Origin: Sedimentibacter sp.
GTDB lineage: Bacteria; Bacillota; Clostridia; Tissierellales; Sedimentibacteraceae
DNA: 5,569 nucleotides
Assembly (NCBI GenBank): GCA_029256005.1
Contig: JAQSYS010000264.1
Span: 1 to 5,569, forward strand
Direction: 5' to 3'
Every line of letters starts with the position of its first letter. Within the stretch, counting starts at the first letter, position 1. The notes below the pieces were generated by a model. The model worked only from the letters and a program-made list of their open reading frames with translations, searched no databases and had not been told where the DNA came from. The translations under genes were made by a program, and so were the position numbers. This document shows positions 1 through 4,166 of the stretch, piece by piece.

Positions 1-801
1 TCACAAAAATTCAGAAATTTAAGAAAGAAAAGTAAATTTGCAAATGCTTTAGGTAAGTATGGTATGTTACCTGCTGTAGCAATAGCTATCTTAATAGGAC
101 CTATCGCTGGAGAATTACCTATTCCTAACATACAAATAGGCACATTCTTTAAGGTGCCTGATATAGCAGGAGTTATTAATGCAGTTAGTCCATTCAGTAT
201 TGGATTTCCAAGTATGAGTGTTTTCATGCAAGCAATACCTATGGCAATCATGGCATATATTATAGCATTTGGTGATTTCGTTACAAGTGAATCATTAATA
301 AGAGAAGCCGATGAGGTTAGAAAAGATGAGCATATTGACTTTAATGCAAATAGATCTAACTTAATCAGTGGTATTAGAAACTTAATACAAGCTCTAATAT
401 CACCATATACACAATTAAGTGGACCATTATGGGCTGCAGTTACAGCTTCGATTTCGCAGAGATTTAAAGATGGAAGAGATGCAATGGATTCACTAGTTGG
501 AGGTATGGGTACATTCCGTTGGACTACAATGATTGCAGTTGCAACAATACCAGTAGTAACATTAGTACAACCGGTACTTCCTGTAGCACTATCATTAACT
601 CTGTTAGTACAAGGATATATTTGCACAAGACTTGCTATGGATATGTGCAGTACTGAGATGGAAAAAGGTATCGCAGGCGTTATGGGTACAATTATTGTTG
701 CAAAAAGTGCTGCTTGGGGTTTAGGTGTAGGAATTATTCTTCATTTATTACTATCAGCTAAGAATGAACCTGAAAAAGCAAAATTAGAATCTGCAGAGTA
801 A
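1..801 (+). CDS. Polytopic membrane transporter, C-terminal part (possibly SLC23/SLC26-like, UraA-type fold); 5' end outside window
   Basis: The reading frame is open from base 1 and stops with TAA at 799-801, giving 266 visible residues. The ATG at 64 is internal, because the frame continues upstream without a stop and no ribosome binding site precedes it. The fragment is very hydrophobic. Likely membrane segments lie near fragment residues 21-39, 71-95, 127-150, 174-205 and 224-252, followed by a charged tail rich in K and E. Between the second and third segments is a polar stretch with GDFVTSESLIREAD (91-104) and HIDFNANRSNLISGIRN (111-127). A polar helix break after an acidic residue, followed by a D-x-N-x-N/R and G-x-x-N pattern, recalls NCS2 (xanthine/uracil) and SulP transporters. 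This is a resemblance judged by eye, not a family match, and the substrate is unknown. The next gene is convergent, so the two share only a terminator. Being a membrane transporter is near certain; the family is tentative. Confidence 0.8.
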   Translation, partial: SQKFRNLRKKSKFANALGKYGMLPAVAIAILIGPIAGELPIPNIQIGTFFKVPDIAGVINAVSPFSIGFPSMSVFMQAIPMAIMAYIIAFGDFVTSESLIREADEVRKDEHIDFNANRSNLISGIRNLIQALISPYTQLSGPLWAAVTASISQRFKDGRDAMDSLVGGMGTFRWTTMIAVATIPVVTLVQPVLPVALSLTLLVQGYICTRLAMDMCSTEMEKGIAGVMGTIIVAKSAAWGLGVGIILHLLLSAKNEPEKAKLESAE

Positions 802-845
802 TATTGCTCACAAAGATGGTTTATCAATATTACTAATCATATAAA

Positions 846-873
846 AAAACTCTCTGCAAAAGCAGAGAGTTTT
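846..873. terminator. Bidirectional intrinsic terminator between convergent genes
   Basis: A perfect 12-bp stem pairs 846-857 (AAAACTCTCTGC) with 862-873 (GCAGAGAGTTTT) around an AAAA loop at 858-861. On the minus strand the hairpin is followed by a run of seven T (complement of 843-849) and begins 3 nt after the stop of the carboxyltransferase gene. On the plus strand the trailing T tract is shorter (870-873, then AATTT) and lies about 45 nt after the transporter stop. It probably ends both transcripts and is stronger for the minus-strand gene. Confidence 0.9.
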
Positions 874-876
874 AAT

Positions 877-2244
877 TTATGCATATAAGTTTTCGTAAGT
901 GATGGAATTACTTCTTTTTTCAAAATATTCTTTTGCAACCTGCGGAAATAATGCATATGAGAGAACATCTTGTTCTGAAACAGCTAAGTCTCCAATTTCA
1001 GCTTTTAACTTGTCATATTCATCATTTAATAAATCAGCAGGTCTAACTGTTATAACTTCATCATCTCCGATTATTTTTTTTCTTATTTCTTCAGAGATTG
1101 GTGAAGCAGGAGTTCCATACATACCTTTTACATAATTTTTTATTTCAGTAGGTATTATTTTGTATCTACCACCTGATATTATATTGAACACTGCCTGAGC
1201 ACCTACCATCTGACTCATTGGTGTTACCAATGGTGGGTATCCTAAGTCTTCTCTTACTTTAGGTACCTCTGCCAATACAGATTCGTACTTATCGCTTGCG
1301 TTAAGTGATTTCATTTGAAATATCAAATTAGAAAGCATTCCGCCAGGTATCTGGTACTGAAGTGTCTTTGGTTCAGTCATCAATACTTTTATGTTATATG
1401 TTCCGTTGTCCTGATATTTTTTTATTATATCTTTAAAATATTCTGCAGTGTTATTTAAACTATCAAGATTAAGTTGTGGATCTTTTTCAGTGCCAATGAG
1501 GCTTAAAGCAAGTGACTCAGTTGCAGGCTGCGATGTTCCGGATGACAAAGGTGATATTGCTGTATCAACTATGTCAATTCCAGCTTCGATAGCCTTTAGC
1601 ATGGACATTTGAGCAACTCCGCTTGTACAGTGTGTATGAAACTCTAAAGGAAGGGTAGTAACTTCTTTTATAGCTTTGACCAGATTGAATGCATCATATG
1701 GCAGCAGAATTCCTGACATATCTTTTATGCAGATTGAATCAGCTCCGGAATTTTCAAAGTCCCTAATTAATTTAATATAATATTCAGTTGTGTGAACAGG
1801 GCTTGTTGTATAGGATATTGCGCATTGACAATGCGCTCCTTCTTTTTTTATTACTTCGATAGATTTTTTTAGATTACGGATGTCATTTAAGGCATCAAAC
1901 ACCCTTACTATATCAATTCCTTCAAATATTGCATTTTTCAAGAATTTTTCTACTATATCATCCGGATAATTTTTATAACCAAGAATATTCTGACCTCTAG
2001 AAAGCATTTGAAGTTTTGTGTTCTTTACATTAGCTCTTATTTTTCTAAGTCTTTCCCATGGATCCTCGTTAAGATATCTAAGGCAAGTATCAAATGTTGC
2101 TCCGCCCCAAACCTCCATAGAATAAAATCCGGCGTTATCCATTTCTTTTAATATAGGTAATATTTCATCTGTGGTCAATCTTGTTGCAATTAACGATTGA
2201 TGTCCGTCTCTAAGTGATGTTTCAGTAATTTTTAGTTTAGACAT
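877..2244 (-). CDS. oadA: Biotin-dependent carboxyltransferase subunit: oxaloacetate decarboxylase alpha / pyruvate carboxylase subunit B (no biotin domain)
   Basis: This 455-residue protein has the features of the carboxyltransferase subunit that moves CO2 between oxaloacetate/pyruvate and carboxybiotin. The N-terminal TIM-barrel domain shows TSLRDGHQSL (9-18, metal-ligand Asp13), the SRGQN loop (82-86), FDALND (116-121), IKDMSG (173-178, with Lys174 at the position that is carbamylated in the family) and EFHTHCTSG (201-209, metal ligands His203 and His205). The C-terminal conserved region has TEPKTLQYQIPGGMLSN (290-306) and LGYPPLVTPMSQMVGAQAV (334-352). The protein ends near residue 455 with no Pro/Ala linker and no biotinyl AMKM motif, so the biotin carrier must be a separate protein. 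The carrier, a membrane beta subunit and a biotin carboxylase are all absent from the window. Without them, Na+-pumping oxaloacetate decarboxylase, two-subunit pyruvate carboxylase and transcarboxylase 5S roles cannot be told apart. The ATG start is set by GGAGG 4 nt upstream. The gene appears monocistronic here. Confidence 0.93.
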   Translation of the reverse strand: MSKLKITETSLRDGHQSLIATRLTTDEILPILKEMDNAGFYSMEVWGGATFDTCLRYLNEDPWERLRKIRANVKNTKLQMLSRGQNILGYKNYPDDIVEKFLKNAIFEGIDIVRVFDALNDIRNLKKSIEVIKKEGAHCQCAISYTTSPVHTTEYYIKLIRDFENSGADSICIKDMSGILLPYDAFNLVKAIKEVTTLPLEFHTHCTSGVAQMSMLKAIEAGIDIVDTAISPLSSGTSQPATESLALSLIGTEKDPQLNLDSLNNTAEYFKDIIKKYQDNGTYNIKVLMTEPKTLQYQIPGGMLSNLIFQMKSLNASDKYESVLAEVPKVREDLGYPPLVTPMSQMVGAQAVFNIISGGRYKIIPTEIKNYVKGMYGTPASPISEEIRKKIIGDDEVITVRPADLLNDEYDKLKAEIGDLAVSEQDVLSYALFPQVAKEYFEKRSNSITYENLYA

Positions 2245-2248
2245 ATTT

Positions 2249-2253
2249 CCTCC
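2249..2253 (-). promoter_or_regulatory. Ribosome binding site of the carboxyltransferase gene
   Basis: The minus strand reads CGGAGGAAAT directly before the ATG at 2244-2242. The GGAGG core is a perfect Shine-Dalgarno match with a slightly short 4-nt spacer, and it fixes the start codon. Confidence 0.85.
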
Positions 2254-2297
2254 GCTTAGTTATATTCTTATGTTTAATTTTAAAACATTCTTTGGTT

Positions 2298-2326
2298 ATT
2301 ATGTAAGCATATCTTGAATCGGTTAA
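2298..2326 (-). promoter_or_regulatory. Weak candidate promoter of the carboxyltransferase gene
   Basis: On the minus strand TTAACC (2326-2321) is followed after 17 nt by CATAAT (2303-2298). This would start transcription near 2291 and leave a leader of about 45 nt. The -35 match is poor. The site overlaps the better plus-strand promoter at 2314-2343, so the two would compete for polymerase if both are used. No stronger minus-strand candidate was seen in 2245-2340. Confidence 0.25.
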
Positions 2327-2343
2327 TATACTTATGATATAAT
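2314..2343 (+). promoter_or_regulatory. Plus-strand promoter with extended -10
   Basis: TTGAAT (2314-2319) is followed after 18 nt by TATAAT (2338-2343), which is preceded by TG-A, forming a perfect TGnTATAAT extended -10. Transcription would begin near 2350 and read into the repeat region, more than 360 nt before the lrp start. No open reading frame with a ribosome binding site lies just downstream. It therefore either drives an untranslated RNA or is an upstream second promoter for lrp. Confidence 0.5.
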
Positions 2344-2377
2344 ATCGTTGTATGACAAGCCTAATGCTGCTTGCATC
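2333..2377 (+). repeat. Imperfect tandem repeat, unit A (45 bp)
   Basis: The unit begins TATGATATAAT-ATCG-T-TGT (2333-2351) and continues for 26 nt to the next TATGATATAAT. The 26-nt part contains a small hairpin: CAAGC (2356-2360) pairs with GCTTG (2369-2373) around an 8-nt loop. The stem can be extended by ATG/CAT across a one-base bulge. Unit B shares 18 of the first 19 positions if its 56-nt insertion is removed. Confidence 0.5.
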
Positions 2378-2478
2378 TATGATATAATGAATGCGAAAGA
2401 TGAAACAAAGACTAATATCTTTGTTAGATTATTGCATTCATTGTATCGGTGTGAAGCAAAACGATAAGCTTTTTGCCT
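2378..2478 (+). repeat. Imperfect tandem repeat, unit B (101 bp = 45 bp + 56-bp insertion)
   Basis: The unit starts TATGATATAAT (2378-2388), then has 56 extra bases (2389-2444), then resumes with ATCG-G-TGT (2445-2452) and a 26-nt part (2453-2478). In that part GCAAAA (2456-2461) pairs with TTTTGC (2471-2476) around a 9-nt loop, at nearly the same offset as the hairpin of unit A but with another stem sequence. A third TATGATATAAT (2479-2489) closes the array. Units 1 and 3 share a 14-mer, CTTATGATATAATA (2331-2344 and 2477-2490). Confidence 0.5.
2381..2447. repeat. 67-nt imperfect palindrome (hairpin) inside repeat unit B
   Basis: GATATAATGAATGC (2381-2394) pairs with GCATTCATTGTATC (2434-2447) over 14 positions, 13 Watson-Crick and one T-G wobble. 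An inner stem pairs AACAAAGA (2404-2411) with TCTTTGTT (2418-2425) around CTAATA. The two stems are separated by an unpaired internal region. No T-run follows, so it is not an intrinsic terminator. It could be an RNA structural element, a small inserted palindromic repeat or a protein-binding dyad. I do not recognise it as a known family. Confidence 0.5.
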
Positions 2479-2579
2479 TATGATATAATAACATAAAGTA
2501 TTATTAATGTACACAAATATTTGATAATGAAATAATTTGATTATAGAACTAATATTTAAATCAAATAACTTTATTTATC

Positions 2580-2608
2580 TTGCACATTGTAACTTTTAAT
2601 AGTATAAT
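2580..2608 (+). promoter_or_regulatory. Likely promoter of the Lrp-family gene
   Basis: TTGCAC (2580-2585) and TATAAT (2603-2608) are separated by 17 nt, a good sigma-A-type match. The predicted start near 2615 gives a leader of about 100 nt before the ATG at 2717. The leader contains a small dyad, AAGAA (2639-2643) with TTCTT (2650-2654), extendable by TAT/ATA across a bulge. It could be an autoregulatory site, but that is speculative. Confidence 0.55.
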
Positions 2609-2716
2609 AACATGGCGAAATGTATTTGTACATAATATAAGAAAGCATATTCTTGATAATGCATGCAATAAAAAAGAAGTTTTAAAATTTCAACTAATTA
2701 AATAAGGCGGTATAAA

Positions 2717-3142
2717 ATGGATCAGACAGACTTGAGAATTATCAGCATTTTACAACAAGATGGAAGAATTTCAATGAAGGAATTAGGTAAGGAAGTATCT
2801 TTGAGTCCTCCGGCTGTAGCTGAAAGGGTTAAAAGACTTGAAGATGACGGAGTGATTGAAAGATACAAGGCAGTAATTAATAATGAAAAAGTAGGTAAGC
2901 CTATATGTGTTCTTATAAATGCTTCAATAAAGCCTGAAAAACAAGAAAATTTTCTTGAATTTGCAAGAAAAGCAGAGGAAATAGTTGAATGCCATCATGT
3001 TACAGGACCTCACAGCATGATTATGAAGGCATATTTGAGAGAAATGACACATCTCGAGGAGCTTGTAGGAAAAATACAATTTTTTGGTAACACTGAAACA
3101 TATATAATAATGTCAAGCCCTATTTATGGAAAAGAAATTTAG
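2717..3142 (+). CDS. Lrp/AsnC-family transcriptional regulator
   Basis: This 141-residue protein has the usual size and two-domain plan of Lrp/AsnC regulators. Residues 1-55 form the N-terminal winged helix-turn-helix: DLRIISILQQDGRISMKELG, then the recognition helix region LSPPAVAERVKRLEDDGVIERY (29-50). Residues 60-137 form the RAM effector-binding and oligomerisation domain, including the HHVTGPHSMIMKAYLRE strand-turn segment (93-109) and the final IIMSSPIY strand. Family members bind DNA as dimers to octamers and usually respond to amino acids; many autoregulate. The effector and targets here are unknown. The start is supported by AAGGCGG (2704-2710), a one-mismatch Shine-Dalgarno 6 nt before the ATG. 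The next gene is convergent, only 5 bp away, and encodes an EamA-type transporter. An amino-acid export link is possible but not shown by the sequence. Confidence 0.93.
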   Translation: MDQTDLRIISILQQDGRISMKELGKEVSLSPPAVAERVKRLEDDGVIERYKAVINNEKVGKPICVLINASIKPEKQENFLEFARKAEEIVECHHVTGPHSMIMKAYLREMTHLEELVGKIQFFGNTETYIIMSSPIYGKEI

Positions 3143-3147
3143 TGTTC

Positions 3148-3993
3148 TTATCTTTTGGTATTTAGAAATAAAATAAGTGAGGCCGATATAATCAATAAGC
3201 CTCCTAAGATGCTAAGCATATCCGGAATCTCTGACAAGAACACATATGCAAGCAAAGTCGAAAATATAATATTTGAATAATCATATATAGAAACCTCTGA
3301 TGCTTCACACCCGTTGTATGCAGAGGTTAAAGCTATTTGTCCTACGGCTGCAAGAAATCCAAGAAATATAAGCATAATAGTCTCATATAAGTCAGGTGCT
3401 GTAAAGCTTATGAAGAAAAATGGTATACAACTTATGCTTGAAAAAAATGAGAAATAAAAGACTGTAGTATAAATGCTTTCTTTTGTTCCAATCTTTGTGA
3501 TAAAAACATATGCTGCTCCGGAAAGAATAGCAGAAACGAATCCAGCAGCGGCAGGTAGAATTGATGAATTAAATTGTGGCTTTATTACCAATAGTGCACC
3601 GAAAATAGAAATAATTAATACTATAATTTTTGATTTATTTATCTTTTCTTTGAGGAAGCAGTGAGCTAGTATTATTACAAAGACTGGTGATAGCTTATTA
3701 AGTATGGCAGCATCTGTAGCCAGCATATTTGTTGTAGCATAAAAAAACAGTATAATGCCTGTAAATCCGAATAAATATCGGAAAAACAGATATTTTCTGT
3801 TTTCTTTATTTCCAAAGTAACTTAAATTATTTTTTTTGAGAATAATAAATGATATCAAAAGGCTTATAAAATTTCTGAAAAACACTTTCTCCATCAAAGG
3901 AATTGCTGGCAGAAGCTTTACAATTATTTGCATACATGAAAATGTAAATGCAGAAAAAAGCATGAATAGTATTGACTTTGTACCATTGTTCAT
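3148..3993 (-). CDS. EamA/DMT-superfamily membrane transporter
   Basis: From the preferred start the protein has 281 residues, typical for a ten-helix drug/metabolite transporter made of two EamA repeats. The first repeat spans about 5-138, with FFRNFI (38-43) after the first helix pair, a hairpin with ATDAAILNKLSPVFVIILAH (92-111), and FLKEK (113-117) ending the fourth helix. The second spans about 148-277, with SIYDYSNIIFSTLLAYVFLSE (235-255) and GGLLIISASLILFL as the last helix. Glu255 and the KEK site are the paired charged helix ends usual in the family. Substrates vary widely (amino acids, metabolites, drugs) and cannot be assigned. The GTG at 4002 and ATG at 3999 are also in frame, but the AAGGTGAT ribosome site overlaps them and is best spaced for the ATG at 3993-3991. 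The stop lies 5 bp from the convergent Lrp-family stop with no terminator hairpin between, so the two transcripts should overlap. Confidence 0.9.
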   Translation of the reverse strand: MNNGTKSILFMLFSAFTFSCMQIIVKLLPAIPLMEKVFFRNFISLLISFIILKKNNLSYFGNKENRKYLFFRYLFGFTGIILFFYATTNMLATDAAILNKLSPVFVIILAHCFLKEKINKSKIIVLIISIFGALLVIKPQFNSSILPAAAGFVSAILSGAAYVFITKIGTKESIYTTVFYFSFFSSISCIPFFFISFTAPDLYETIMLIFLGFLAAVGQIALTSAYNGCEASEVSIYDYSNIIFSTLLAYVFLSEIPDMLSILGGLLIISASLILFLNTKR

Positions 3994-3996
3994 AAA

Positions 3997-4006
3997 CATC
4001 ACCTTT
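3997..4006 (-). promoter_or_regulatory. Ribosome binding site deciding the EamA gene start
   Basis: The minus strand reads AAAGGTGATG (4006-3997) followed by TTT and ATG (3993-3991). AGGTGAT matches the 3' half of the full Shine-Dalgarno sequence, with AGG 8 nt before this ATG. The alternative starts at 4002 (GTG) and 3999 (ATG) lie inside or immediately after the site, too close to use it. This favours the 281-residue form over 283 or 284 residues. Confidence 0.65.
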
Positions 4007-4101
4007 CAAACTATAAAAGCTATAATTGTTAGCATACTCAAATAAAATATAATTATGAATTATGAAGCTATAAAAAATTACATAGTATATTTTTAATTAT
4101 A

Positions 4102-4110
4102 TGGTATAAT
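4102..4110 (+). promoter_or_regulatory. Extended -10 promoter for the FAD-dependent dehydrogenase gene
   Basis: TGGTATAAT (4102-4110) is a perfect extended -10. The -35 region at 17 nt (ATAGTA, 4082-4087) is poor, which extended -10 promoters tolerate. Transcription would begin near 4117, leaving a leader of about 50 nt. The rest of the 3994-4166 gap is AT-rich. It must also hold the EamA promoter; the only hint on the minus strand is TTGAGT (4041-4036), with no good -10. Confidence 0.45.
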
Positions 4111-4166
4111 GATAAAGTTAAAAAAAGACTACTTTAATGTTGCAAAAAAGATAAGAGGTGTCAATA

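Larger units (their letters stand above)
2245..2716. other. Divergent intergenic region of 472 bp with repeats, hairpins and promoters
   Basis: There is no convincing protein gene between the divergent carboxyltransferase and Lrp-family genes. From left to right it holds the minus-strand ribosome binding site and a weak promoter, a plus-strand extended -10 promoter (2314-2343), two 45-bp-type repeat units with a hairpin insertion (2333-2489), AT-rich sequence with a small inverted repeat (2535-2566), the likely lrp promoter (2580-2608), and a leader of about 100 nt with another small dyad (2636-2658). The region is long for the space between two small genes. Its middle part is unexplained by promoters alone. 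Confidence 0.8.

Noticed and set aside
899..1135. Plus-strand reading frame of 78 codons
   Set aside because: It lies opposite the well-supported carboxyltransferase coding sequence, has no ribosome binding site, and its residue composition is that of an antisense shadow.
2387..2467. A 26-codon reading frame (MNAKDETK...) inside the repeat region on the plus strand
   Set aside because: No ribosome binding site precedes the ATG, which is embedded in the TATAATG of the repeat. The sequence is better explained by the palindrome, whose arms impose the base pattern.
2333..2489. CRISPR array
   Set aside because: The shared core is only 11-14 bp, there are three copies, the spacings are unequal (45 and 101 bp), and no cas genes are present in the window.
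2331..2490. The 14-bp direct repeat CTTATGATATAATA as a target-site duplication of a mobile element
   Set aside because: A third copy of its core lies between the two. No transposase or terminal inverted repeats flank the segment, and the tandem-unit reading explains the spacing better.
3179..3203. GAGGC/GCCTC inverted repeat as a terminator for the lrp-family gene
   Set aside because: The stem is only 5 bp with a 15-nt loop, no T-run follows on either strand, and it lies inside the EamA coding sequence.
3473..4045. Short frames on both strands overlapping the EamA gene (3473-3664 +, 3836-4045 +, 3827-4009 -)
   Set aside because: They overlap the EamA coding sequence in other frames, and only the long minus-strand frame has the ten-helix pattern and a fitting ribosome binding site.
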